Shown in pieces: positions 18,266 to 26,242 of a stretch of 54,282 bases of DNA. The position numbers and the translations under genes are program-made. The notes under the pieces are model-generated. The model was not told where the DNA came from, did not search any database, and saw nothing but the letters and a program-made list of their open reading frames with translations. This stretch comes from an uncultured Lachnospiraceae bacterium (lineage in GTDB: Bacteria; Bacillota; Clostridia; Lachnospirales; Lachnospiraceae), in assembly GCA_947174495.1 (NCBI GenBank), contig CAMWJC010000013.1, forward strand, positions 1 through 54,282. The letters are read 5' to 3'. The first letter of the stretch is position 1; each line of letters begins with the position of its first letter.

Positions 18266-18522
18266 TTGAAAAGTCAATTACAATCCAGTTATCAGGAGGA
18301 TTGGAAGCAAGACCAATAGCCATGCTCGTGCAGGTGGCAAGCCAGCATGAAAGTTCTGTGTACATCGAAGCAGATGGAAAGAAAGTAAATGCAAAAAGCA
18401 TCATGGGCATGATGAGTCTGGCGTTGGGAACAGGGGAATCCGTAAAGGTCACAGCAGACGGCAGTGACGAAAAAGAAGCCATGAGAGACATTGAGGAGTA
18501 CTTGAGTGGAAACAAGCAATAG
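18262..18522 (+). CDS. Crh-like HPr family protein with Glu at position 15
   Basis: 86 residues, the HPr fold length. The usual phosphocarrier motif GLHARP reads GLEARP, so the PTS phospho-acceptor His15 is Glu15. The regulatory site is kept: NAKSIMGMMSLALG with Ser46 exactly in place. This is the pattern of Bacillus Crh (Gln15, Ser46), which cannot carry PTS phosphate but works as a CcpA corepressor once phosphorylated by HprK. Position right after rapZ-whiA is also where crh lies in Bacillus. hprK is the first gene of the same operon. Function is therefore inferred as catabolite-repression signal, not sugar transport. Last gene before a terminator. Confidence 0.9.
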   Translation: MIEKSITIQLSGGLEARPIAMLVQVASQHESSVYIEADGKKVNAKSIMGMMSLALGTGESVKVTADGSDEKEAMRDIEEYLSGNKQ

Positions 18523-18545
18523 AGCCTATGGACAAAATGAGAGAG

Positions 18546-18573
18546 GAGCAAAGCAGAAGGCTTTGCTCTTTTT
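18546..18573 (+). terminator. Terminator after the crh-like gene
   Basis: GAGCAAAGC (18546-18554) and GCTTTGCTC (18560-18568) form a 9-bp stem with a 5-base loop, followed by TTTTT. Confidence 0.85.
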
Positions 18574-18659
18574 ATCCAATGATTATCTGCAAAATATTAG
18601 AAGTTTTTTGGAGCTGTTTATAACTGCTTTCAAAAAATTGGTTGGCAGGAGGATATTTT

Positions 18660-19553
18660 ATGGAAAAGAAAAGGATGCTTTTTATCTATAATCCCCGGGC
18701 AGGTAAGGCGAAAATAAGGAGTAATCTGCTAGATATTATTGATATTTTTACTAAAGCAGATTACGAGGTTACGGCCCATCCTACGCAAGCAAGAGGCGAT
18801 GGACTGATAGCGGTAAAGGAGCGGCGTTCGGGATATTATGATATTATTGTCTGCAGTGGAGGTGACGGAACCCTGGATGAGGTGGTCACTGGGATGATGC
18901 AGTGTGAAGACCGAATTCCCATCGGCTATGTTCCCGCCGGAAGCACCAATGATTTTGCGAACAGTCTGGGTATTCCGAGAAATATGATCCGGGCAGCGCA
19001 GGCAATTGTGAGTGGAAAGACATTTCATTGCGATGTGGGGGCTTTTAATGATGATGTGTTCGTGTACATAGCAGCGTTTGGCATTTTTACGGATGTATCC
19101 TACGAAACTCCTCAGGACGTAAAAAATTTGCTGGGACATATGGCATATATCCTGGAGGGAATGCGCCGTTTATCAACCGTTAAATCTTATAAAATAAAAG
19201 TGGAAAGTGAAGAGTTTTGTGCAGAAGATGAGTTTTTGTTTGGGATGGTCACAAATTCCACTTCGGTTGGTGGATTTAAACGAATCACCGGAAAATACAT
19301 AGAGTTGGACGATGGTAAATTTGAAGTTACTTTGATCAAGAAACCTGCAAATGCGATTGAGCTTAACCAGATCATGACTGCATTACTTACGGGAAACATC
19401 AATACCCAGTGCATGTATTGCTTTAAGAGCGGGGCAGTCAGACTCCACTCTGAGGAGGATATAGCATGGACACTGGACGGGGAGTTTGGAGGAAAACATA
19501 AAGAGGTGGAGATTCTGGACAATAAGCAGGCGCTTCAAATAGTGGTGCCGTGA
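18660..19553 (+). CDS. Diacylglycerol/lipid kinase (YegS/BmrU family)
   Basis: Start at ATG 18660, with GGAGG seven bases upstream; an in-frame start at 18642 lacks a site. 297 residues. Motifs: NPRAGKAK near the N-terminus, nucleotide-binding CSGGDGTLDEVVTGM, and the PAGSTNDFANSLGIPR segment, all of the DAGK catalytic domain; the C-terminal beta domain ends with WTLDGEFGG. Enzymes of this family phosphorylate diacylglycerol or related lipids at the inner face of the membrane and recycle DAG from lipoteichoic acid synthesis (DgkB) or have unknown substrates. Substrate not certain. Transcribed separately from the hprK operon. Confidence 0.92.
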   Translation: MEKKRMLFIYNPRAGKAKIRSNLLDIIDIFTKADYEVTAHPTQARGDGLIAVKERRSGYYDIIVCSGGDGTLDEVVTGMMQCEDRIPIGYVPAGSTNDFANSLGIPRNMIRAAQAIVSGKTFHCDVGAFNDDVFVYIAAFGIFTDVSYETPQDVKNLLGHMAYILEGMRRLSTVKSYKIKVESEEFCAEDEFLFGMVTNSTSVGGFKRITGKYIELDDGKFEVTLIKKPANAIELNQIMTALLTGNINTQCMYCFKSGAVRLHSEEDIAWTLDGEFGGKHKEVEILDNKQALQIVVP

Positions 19554-19601
19554 AGGACTTGTGGTCAAAACCAATCTCTGGAATAATTCCCTTAAAATAC
19601 A

Positions 19602-19630
19602 TTGCTTTTCGTGGACATGGCTGTTAAAAT
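19602..19630 (+). promoter_or_regulatory. fba promoter
   Basis: TTGCTT (19602-19607) and TAAAAT (19625-19630) are 17 bases apart, about 55 bases upstream of the fba start codon. Confidence 0.6.
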
Positions 19631-19689
19631 AAGAGTTAGGTTCCAGCAATTGGAAAGCATAAATATAAAATAGAAAGGAAGAAAATAGT

Positions 19690-20658
19690 ATGGCATTAGT
19701 TACAACAACAGAAATGTTTAAGAAGGCATATGATGGCGGTTATGCAGTCGGCGCTTTCAACGTAAACAACATGGAGATCGTTCAGGGTATCACAGAGGCA
19801 GCAGGCGAACTGAACAGCCCCGTTATACTACAGGTGTCCAAAGGCGCGCGTGCTTATGCAAACCACACCTATCTGGTGAAACTGGTAGAGGCAGCAGTGG
19901 CAGAGAATCCGCAGATTCCGATTGCTCTTCACTTAGATCACGGTGACACATTTGAACTGTGCAAATCCTGTATTGATGGCGGCTTTACTTCCGTTATGAT
20001 CGACGCTTCTTCCAAGTCTTTTGAGGAGAATATTGCGCTTACCAAGCAGGTAGTTGAGTATGCACACGATAAGGGCGTTGTGGTTGAGGCTGAGCTTGGT
20101 ACTCTGGCAGGTGTTGAGGACGAGGTTGTCGTAGAGTCTGGTAAAGAATCTTATACACGTCCGGAAGAGGTTGAGGAGTTTGTTGATAAGACAGGCTGTG
20201 ATTCTTTAGCTATCGCGATTGGTACCTCCCACGGGGCATATAAGTTCACGGCTGCACAATGTACCAGAAATGAAGAAGGCATCCTGGTTCCCCCGCCGCT
20301 TCGTTTTGATGTATTGGAGGAGTGCATTAAGAGACTGCCTGGTTTCCCGATTGTTCTTCATGGTTCTTCTTCCGTTCCGCAGGAGTTCGTAAAGATGGTC
20401 AACCAGTATGGCGGCAACATGCCCGATGCAGTAGGTATTCCGGAAGAGCAGCTTCGTAAGGCAGCGAAACTTGCCGTATGTAAGATTAATATCGATTCCG
20501 ATATCCGTCTTGCTATGACAGGTGTTATACGTAAATACTATGCAGAGCATCCGGATCATTTCGATCCTCGTCAGTATCTCAAACCTGCACGTCAGGCTGT
20601 TAAGGATATGGTTTCTCATAAGATTGTCAATGTACTTGGTTCTGACGGCAAAGCATAA
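19690..20658 (+). CDS. fba: Class II fructose-1,6-bisphosphate aldolase
   Basis: 322 residues, AGAAAGGAAG ribosome site. Zinc-dependent glycolytic aldolase, cytoplasmic. N-terminal AVGAFNVNNMEIVQGI; catalytic Asp and zinc His in ALHLDHGD; LAIAIGTSHGAYK with another zinc His; phosphate-binding LHGSSSVPQEF; and CKINIDSDIRLAMTG. The C-terminus with DPRQYLKPARQAVKDMV matches the long class IIB-type used as the main glycolytic enzyme in Clostridia. Own promoter and a bidirectional terminator, consistent with high expression. Confidence 0.96.
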   Translation: MALVTTTEMFKKAYDGGYAVGAFNVNNMEIVQGITEAAGELNSPVILQVSKGARAYANHTYLVKLVEAAVAENPQIPIALHLDHGDTFELCKSCIDGGFTSVMIDASSKSFEENIALTKQVVEYAHDKGVVVEAELGTLAGVEDEVVVESGKESYTRPEEVEEFVDKTGCDSLAIAIGTSHGAYKFTAAQCTRNEEGILVPPPLRFDVLEECIKRLPGFPIVLHGSSSVPQEFVKMVNQYGGNMPDAVGIPEEQLRKAAKLAVCKINIDSDIRLAMTGVIRKYYAEHPDHFDPRQYLKPARQAVKDMVSHKIVNVLGSDGKA

Positions 20659-20672
20659 GAAAACAGATAAAG

Positions 20673-20707
20673 AAAAAGGTGTTCTCCGGTTTGGGGAACA
20701 CCTTTTT
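20673..20707. terminator. Bidirectional terminator between fba and the symporter gene
   Basis: AAAAAGGTGTTC-tcc pairs with gg-GGAACACCTTTTT, so both strands end in a U tract after the GGTGTTC/GAACACC stem. Confidence 0.85.
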
Positions 20708-20730
20708 GATATGTAAGTGAAAATATTCTT

Positions 20731-22239
20731 TTAAGCTTCCTCTTCTGCCATAGCCTGTTCCTGCGCCTCTTGAATCGCGGGATCAAAGGACAGCATCGGT
20801 TTCAGATTGACATCAACTTTGGTAACTTTACGATCAAGGTAATTCTTCGTAATAGCAAATACTGTACCAGACAGCGCTAAGACACCGATCAGGTTGGGAA
20901 TAGCCATGAGGGCGTTTAAAGTGTCGGCAATTGCCCATGCCAGCTCAAAATTCATGGTAGCGCCGAATGTAATGCAGACTACGAAAATCACTTTGTAGAC
21001 GATGGTTGCTTTGGTTCCGAATAAGTATTCACAGGACTTTGTTCCGTAGAAGGACCAGCCAAGTACGGTAGTGAATGCAAAAAGTGAAATAGCTATGGTG
21101 ACAAAACCGCCGGCAAGAGAACCAAGGCCTTCTGAAAGCGCTTCACTTACCAGAGAAGCTCCGGTAGAGGAGGTAAGGACTGCACCGGTTTCCAGATCGA
21201 TCAGTCCGGAACAAAGTACAGTGAAAGCGGTCAGAGTACATACGACAATGGTATCAAAAAATACTTCGAAGATTCCCCACATACCCTGAATAATAGGTTC
21301 CTTAACGTTGGAAGCCGAGTGAACCATAACAGAAGATCCAAGTCCTGCTTCGTTGGAGAAGACACCGCGCTTGAAGCCCATGGTCATTGCCTTCTTGATC
21401 ATAATACCTACAGTAGCGCCGGCAATGGGTCGCAGCCCGAATGCATTAGTAAAGATGGCGCCGAAAACAGCAGGAATGGATGTAATGTTCATGATTAATA
21501 TAATGATGGTTCCCACGATATAGGCACATGCCATAAAAGGAACGATTTTTTCAGCCACATTTCCGATTGCTTTGATACCGCCTAAAATAACCAGAGCGGC
21601 AATAACCGTGATGATAATGCCGGTGGCAAGAGGGGGAACGCTGAAGGTATCCTTCATGGAGCTTGCAATCTCATGTACCTGTGTCATATTTCCAATGCCG
21701 AAAGAGGCAAATACGCAGAACAAAGCAAATAAAATAGCAAGAGGTTTTGCAAGAACGCCAATGATCCTTTTATTTTTTAATCCGTCCTGAAGATAGTACA
21801 TGGCGCCGCCGGACCACTCATCTTTTGAATTTTTGCGGCGGTAAAAGATACCCAGTACATTTTCAGAATAGTTTGTCATCATTCCGAATAATGCGGAGAG
21901 CCACATCCAGAAAACAGCGCCTGCACCGCCGGTAATGATTGCGCCCGCAACACCGGAAATATTACCAACACCGATTGTAGCGGCAAGGGCAGTGGAAAGG
22001 GCCTGAAACTGAGAAATAGAGGACTCTTCTTTCGCAGTATGCGCTGTTACGTGTTTCTTCTTGAAAATTGCCAGAAAGGTCTCATTCATCCAGTGCTTAA
22101 TCCGGGTGATCTGAAAGAATTTCAACCCCACTGTCATGTAGATGCCGGTACCGATAATCAGAATCAGCATGGGGATTCCCCATACCACACCGTTTATGGC
22201 ACTATTTACGTGTTCAATAGTTTCCATTATTTTTTCCAT
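20731..22239 (-). CDS. Alanine/glycine:cation symporter (AGCS family)
   Basis: 502 residues with about eleven hydrophobic segments. Start at the minus-strand ATG 22239 with AAGGAGA upstream; a second ATG five codons in is possible. Family motifs: NGVVWGIPMLILIIGTGIYMT start-loop, QALSTALAATIGVGNISGVA, GGAGAVFWMWLSALFGM, and FKRGVFSNEAGLGSS. AGCS proteins import alanine or glycine with Na+ or H+. The gene stands alone, divergent from the two-component operon, and has its own promoter plus a terminator-like hairpin in its leader, so it may be attenuated. Confidence 0.93.
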   Translation of the reverse strand: MEKIMETIEHVNSAINGVVWGIPMLILIIGTGIYMTVGLKFFQITRIKHWMNETFLAIFKKKHVTAHTAKEESSISQFQALSTALAATIGVGNISGVAGAIITGGAGAVFWMWLSALFGMMTNYSENVLGIFYRRKNSKDEWSGGAMYYLQDGLKNKRIIGVLAKPLAILFALFCVFASFGIGNMTQVHEIASSMKDTFSVPPLATGIIITVIAALVILGGIKAIGNVAEKIVPFMACAYIVGTIIILIMNITSIPAVFGAIFTNAFGLRPIAGATVGIMIKKAMTMGFKRGVFSNEAGLGSSVMVHSASNVKEPIIQGMWGIFEVFFDTIVVCTLTAFTVLCSGLIDLETGAVLTSSTGASLVSEALSEGLGSLAGGFVTIAISLFAFTTVLGWSFYGTKSCEYLFGTKATIVYKVIFVVCITFGATMNFELAWAIADTLNALMAIPNLIGVLALSGTVFAITKNYLDRKVTKVDVNLKPMLSFDPAIQEAQEQAMAEEEA

Positions 22240-22283
22240 AAATATTCTCCTTCGTCATAAGATAGATAGTTGAAAAGAAGCAT

Positions 22284-22311
22284 AAAAAAAGAATTTACCT
22301 TTCGTAAATCC
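22284..22311 (-). promoter_or_regulatory. Terminator-like hairpin in the symporter leader
   Basis: On the minus strand GGATTTAC (22311-22304) pairs with GTAAATTC (22298-22291) around a GAAAG loop and is followed by seven T. It lies between the predicted transcript start (~22330) and the symporter ATG, so it would stop transcription unless prevented. A competing TATCC/GGATT pairing overlaps its 5' arm. Confidence 0.6.
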
Positions 22312-22336
22312 CCCATTGGATAAGCTTCTGGATAAT

Positions 22337-22365
22337 AATATACATGAAAATGAATAAAAATACAA
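22337..22365 (-). promoter_or_regulatory. Symporter promoter
   Basis: On the minus strand TTGTAT (22365-22360), a 17-base spacer, and TATATT (22342-22337). Confidence 0.5.
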
Positions 22366-22398
22366 GGTAAAAATAAAAAAGTCCCCTAAAAAGGGAGG

Positions 22399-22428
22399 AT
22401 GCCAAGTAAACTATTGTTTACTTGGCAT
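22399..22428. repeat. 13-bp perfect stem with 4-base loop
   Basis: ATGCCAAGTAAAC (22399-22411) and GTTTACTTGGCAT (22416-22428) around TATT. A weak T-rich run follows on the plus strand. On the minus strand a second small hairpin with a T tract follows. Confidence 0.8.
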
Positions 22429-22687
22429 TTATTATGAAAAAGTTATTAATAAATCAATTACTTTGAAAATGTCACGAATAATATTTGTTTTGTATCTTAT
22501 GTTGATAGTATACGAGAGAGAAATGTCTAAAGAATGGAATGTCAATTAAGTTTTTTTAAATTAAATGTGAACAAAATATGAACAACACAGCCAATTCATT
22601 ATGGGGTTCACAAAATGTATATTCTGGTGACTTATGTATGGCATGGCTGAACTGATACCGATTTGAGGATACAGGATTTTTCTAGAC

Positions 22688-22717
22688 TTGACTTATGTAA
22701 TGATACTTGGATATAAT
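22688..22717 (+). promoter_or_regulatory. Promoter of the LytTR/GHKL operon
   Basis: TTGACT (22688-22693), 18-base spacer, TATAAT (22712-22717); predicted start near 22724. Confidence 0.7.
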
Positions 22718-22750
22718 GAACTTCATGTGTCCAAATAGTAAGGATAAGAA

Positions 22751-23527
22751 ATGAGATTTGAATTTGAGACTGTGGAAAGGCATGTTTTTATGATAAAAGT
22801 GGTATTTTGTGATGATGATTTGTCGGTGTTAAGTGAAATTAACGCTCTGCTTGATCAGTATTGTGCGGAGTGCAATCAGGAAATTGTATGCACAGCTTTC
22901 CATAGCCCTTTGGAGTTATTATCTGAAATAGAAAAAGGGCTGCGTGTGGATATTTTGTTTTTGGATGTTATTATGCCGGGGGAAAATGGAGTCAGCGTGG
23001 CAAAAGAAATTCGCCAATATGACAATATTGTAAAGATTATTTTTTTAACATCATCTTCTGAATTTGCGGTGGAATCTTATGCAGTGGGGGCTTATTTTTA
23101 TCAAATAAAGCCCATATGTAAGGGAGATTTTTTTCAATTGATGGATTCTGTCATCTCCGAATGCGAAAAGGAACAGAAGTGCAGCCTGATTCTGAATTGT
23201 AAAAGTGGTATTACGCGGATTGAACTGAGCAAACTGGAGTACTGTGAGGTGATCGGACGTACTTTACTATTTCATTTGGAAAATGGTAAAATTCTGAAAA
23301 GTAGCGGGAGTTTGGATGAATTGTGCGTCAAGCTCGCGGAATATGATAATTTTTTACGTCCGCACCGTTCTTTTTTGATCAATATGGAGTATATTCAAAA
23401 TATTTCTTACAAAGCGATTACGATGGAGAATCTTGTGAAAATTCCCATTCCTCACGGAAAATGTTCTGAGATCAAAAACAAGTATCTCGAATATGCATTT
23501 AGTAGAAAACAGGTATTTATATCATGA
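22751..23527 (+). CDS. LytTR-family response regulator
   Basis: 258 residues from ATG 22751 (AAGGAT five bases upstream). A second ATG at 22790 (GGAAAGG upstream) would start exactly at the receiver domain MIKVVFCDDD and is an equally good choice. Receiver: acidic pair DDD near the start, phospho-acceptor in DILFLDVIMPG, Lys in QIKPI. C-terminal LytTR DNA-binding domain: LEYCEVIGRTLLFHLENG, LRPHRSFLINMEYI. Regulators of this AgrA/NatR type usually respond to peptide or membrane signals. It overlaps the kinase gene by four bases. No peptide precursor gene is next to it. Confidence 0.92.
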   Translation: MRFEFETVERHVFMIKVVFCDDDLSVLSEINALLDQYCAECNQEIVCTAFHSPLELLSEIEKGLRVDILFLDVIMPGENGVSVAKEIRQYDNIVKIIFLTSSSEFAVESYAVGAYFYQIKPICKGDFFQLMDSVISECEKEQKCSLILNCKSGITRIELSKLEYCEVIGRTLLFHLENGKILKSSGSLDELCVKLAEYDNFLRPHRSFLINMEYIQNISYKAITMENLVKIPIPHGKCSEIKNKYLEYAFSRKQVFIS

Positions 23528-24792
23528 ACAGTATATATTTATTCAATTCTATTGCAGTGACTGCATTTGGCATGATTTTGTCTGCGGCATTCTGCGATAT
23601 TCTTTGGACATGGCGGAAACGTCTGATTTTGGCAGGCAGTATGGTTATGGTACTGATGCTTCAGGGATTCGTTTATTTTCAAATCGGCGCTGATATTGTC
23701 GAGTATATTTATCCGCTTGTCACACATCTTCCTCTAATCGTAGTGCTATGCTTTTTCAGTGGGAAACGTCTTTGGCCGGTCGTTTCGGTTTTGACGGCAT
23801 ATCTGTGTTGCCAGACCAGACGGTGGACAGCGTTATTGATTGTTACCATATTTTCAGGAGATTCTGTGATGCAAAATATGGCTGAACTGATTATGACACT
23901 GCCGCTGCTTTTAATTTTGCTGCGTTTTGTTGCACCGTCTGTGCGTGCTGTTTCGCATTATACCATTTTTGCGCAGTGGCAGTTTGGCGTAGTGCCGGCA
24001 TTATATTATGGTTTCGATTATCTGGCGAGTATCTACACAAATCTTCTTTTGGATGGGGTTCTGATTGTGGTGGAATTCATGCCCTTTGTATGCAGCGTAG
24101 CATATCTGATATTTGTGGTATATTCTTCCGCGGAAGGGCGAATTCGCAGTCAGCTTGAGCAGACACAGGATGTTTTAAATCTACAGATTACACAGGCGGT
24201 TCGTGAAATCGAAGTTCTACGGGAATTTCAGCAAAAAACAAGAGCCTACCGACATGATTTGCGACACCACATGCAGTATATTTCTTCCTGTATTGAGAAC
24301 GGGCGGTATGAGCAGGCACAGGGATATATTTGTGAAATATGTTCGGAAATTGAGGCAAATAAAGTGATAACTCTATGCGAAAATGAGACGGCAAATTTGA
24401 TTTTTTCGGCTTTTTCTGAGCGTGCGAAGGATAGTGGCATTTTAATTGCTATCAGAGCGGGCATTTCACAGAATATTCCCGTCTTGGAAAGCGATTTATG
24501 TGTATTACTGTCCAATGCGCTGGAAAATGCTCTGCATGCCTGTCAGAGGCGAAAAGAAAAAGGATTGCTGGGGAAAATTGAAGTTTTGGCGTATGATAAA
24601 AATGCAAAGTTTTTCCTGCAAATTACTAATTCCTGTGATGAAGATATTACATTCCATAATGGGCTTCCGGTTACGAATATACCGGGACATGGGATTGGTG
24701 TGCAAAGTATCTGTGCCGTTGTGAACCGGTACAATGGCATATATAGTTTTTCTGTCAAAAATGACCAATTTATTTTGAGGGTGTCCTTTTAA
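23524..24792 (+). CDS. GHKL-type sensor histidine kinase
   Basis: 422 residues. N-terminal half has about six hydrophobic segments without an extracellular domain. A coiled coil (LEQTQDVLNLQITQAVREIE) leads to the dimerisation helix with the phospho-acceptor His in YRHDLRHHMQYI. The ATPase is the short GHKL type (HATPase_c_5): N box LLSNALENALHAC and G box GHGIGVQSI. Matches AgrC/NatK-like kinases that pair with LytTR regulators, as here, where the ATGA overlap couples the two. The ligand is unknown. Confidence 0.92.
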   Translation: MNSIYLFNSIAVTAFGMILSAAFCDILWTWRKRLILAGSMVMVLMLQGFVYFQIGADIVEYIYPLVTHLPLIVVLCFFSGKRLWPVVSVLTAYLCCQTRRWTALLIVTIFSGDSVMQNMAELIMTLPLLLILLRFVAPSVRAVSHYTIFAQWQFGVVPALYYGFDYLASIYTNLLLDGVLIVVEFMPFVCSVAYLIFVVYSSAEGRIRSQLEQTQDVLNLQITQAVREIEVLREFQQKTRAYRHDLRHHMQYISSCIENGRYEQAQGYICEICSEIEANKVITLCENETANLIFSAFSERAKDSGILIAIRAGISQNIPVLESDLCVLLSNALENALHACQRRKEKGLLGKIEVLAYDKNAKFFLQITNSCDEDITFHNGLPVTNIPGHGIGVQSICAVVNRYNGIYSFSVKNDQFILRVSF

Positions 24793-24914
24793 GGTGGTTG
24801 TCGATTCGATACAATTTGAGGCCGTTTCATGACAAAGTAATCTTTTTGCGAACGATAATGTTATACTGCTTAAGTAGCAATGCCATGCCGCATAAATAAC
24901 AAAGCAAAGAGAGT

Positions 24915-26225
24915 ATGAAAGCTGAGATGAAAGCAAGAGGGAACAAATTTTTTTGGATTTTACTTAAAATGAATATGTTGCCGCTTATATTGTTGACATT
25001 AGTAATTACTGTATTCAATATTTTCCGATCTGCTGCCGCCATGAACGCAGAAACTCAAGAAGACCTGATGAATTTGTGTTACATAGTCGTTAATCTGTAT
25101 GATTGTGTATATGAAGGGGACTACCACATAGAAGACAATGGAAATATTGTTCATATGATGAAAGGAGAGAATCTGGTAGACAGTGACTTTTCAATCATTG
25201 ATTCGATTAAAGAAAAGACTGGTGTTGATATTACATTTTTTGATCAGGATACTCGCGTGATTACCACGATTCAAACGAGTGATGGTGTCAGGGCAATTGG
25301 AACAAAGGCAAATGATAGAGTGGTTAAAGAAGTGCTAAAGGGCGGTCAGCCGCACTTTTACTCAAGTACATTGGTTGAAGGTGTACGTTATTTTTCTTAT
25401 TATGAACCGCTTTATGCATCTGATGGGACCTGTATTGGTATGATTTTCCTCGGGAAACCGTCGGCAGAGGTGGAAAGGCAGATCTGTGATTCTATTGGAC
25501 CGATCATTATATTCGGTATTTTAACGATGCTGATTGTATGCTTTATAACGATTTGTTATTCCAACAAATTTGTCAGTGCAATTCGAAGAACAGAGGCGTT
25601 TGTGATGACTATTGCAAAAGGTGAGCTTCACACAAAGCTTGACGCTGACATTTTGGAACGTAAAGATGAATTGGGACAAATGGGGCGCTGTCTGCTCAAA
25701 ATGCAGAGGGCTCTTCAAGAGTTGGTGGAACAGGATATCCTCACGGGATTATATAATCGAAGAAGCGGTGAAAAGCTGCTGAAGCGGACCTGTGAGAACT
25801 ATCGTAAGAGCAAGGTGTCCTTCTGTATTGCGATTGGCGATATCGATCACTTTAAGAATGTCAATGATACATATGGTCATGAATGCGGTGATATGGCGCT
25901 TGTAAAGATTTCTGAGCGGATAAAAGAACACATGCAGGGCAAAGGGTTTGTGGCCAGATGGGGCGGTGAAGAGTTGCTGTTGGTGTATGACAACGTGCAG
26001 TTAAATACAGCGGTTTCCTACACAGAAAAACTACTGGAGGAGATTCGGGCCCAACGCATTACATATGGCGGTATATCTTTCGGAGTCACGATGACTTTTG
26101 GTATCGCCGAGGGTGATGACAGAAAGATTGAGCATATTATACGTGAGGCCGATGCAAAGCTGTATGAGGGAAAAAATAATGGCCGTAATAGGATTGTATA
26201 CGAAACAGGGGTTGCTTTACACTAA
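24915..26225 (+). CDS. Diguanylate cyclase with extracellular Cache-type sensor and HAMP
   Basis: 436 residues; GAGAG lies just before the ATG. Membrane helix at ~14-38, extracellular sensor ~40-190 (single Cache-like: TGVDITFFDQDTRVITTI, YFSYYEPLYASDGTCIGMIF), second helix ~193-215, HAMP, and a GGDEF domain starting ILTGLYNRRSG. The active-site loop is WGGEELL, the accepted GGEEF variant. The RxxD inhibitory site five residues upstream is not present, so product inhibition may be absent. It makes c-di-GMP in response to an outside small molecule. It follows the GHKL kinase by 122 bases and could share its regulation; convergent with the XRE-FHIPEP gene with a 17-base gap and no clear terminator. 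Confidence 0.9.
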   Translation: MKAEMKARGNKFFWILLKMNMLPLILLTLVITVFNIFRSAAAMNAETQEDLMNLCYIVVNLYDCVYEGDYHIEDNGNIVHMMKGENLVDSDFSIIDSIKEKTGVDITFFDQDTRVITTIQTSDGVRAIGTKANDRVVKEVLKGGQPHFYSSTLVEGVRYFSYYEPLYASDGTCIGMIFLGKPSAEVERQICDSIGPIIIFGILTMLIVCFITICYSNKFVSAIRRTEAFVMTIAKGELHTKLDADILERKDELGQMGRCLLKMQRALQELVEQDILTGLYNRRSGEKLLKRTCENYRKSKVSFCIAIGDIDHFKNVNDTYGHECGDMALVKISERIKEHMQGKGFVARWGGEELLLVYDNVQLNTAVSYTEKLLEEIRAQRITYGGISFGVTMTFGIAEGDDRKIEHIIREADAKLYEGKNNGRNRIVYETGVALH

Positions 26226-26242
26226 GTAACGATTTTAAATTT

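Larger units (their letters stand above)
22240..22750. other. Divergent intergenic region, about 510 bp
   Basis: It contains, left to right, the symporter leader hairpin and promoter, a minus-strand terminator-like element (TCCCT-ttt-AGGGGA then TTTTTT, 22374-22396), a strong 13-bp hairpin (22399-22428), an A+T-rich stretch (22430-22680), and the promoter of the two-component operon (22688-22717). The two hairpins in the middle do not belong to any annotated gene end and could finish a small minus-strand RNA. Confidence 0.45.

Noticed and set aside
18506..18691. 61-codon frame after the crh-like gene
   Set aside because: It crosses the terminator hairpin and overlaps the ribosome site of the lipid kinase gene.
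22399..22428. 13-bp hairpin as terminator of a plus-strand gene
   Set aside because: No plus-strand gene ends upstream: fba terminates at 20707 and the symporter is on the other strand.
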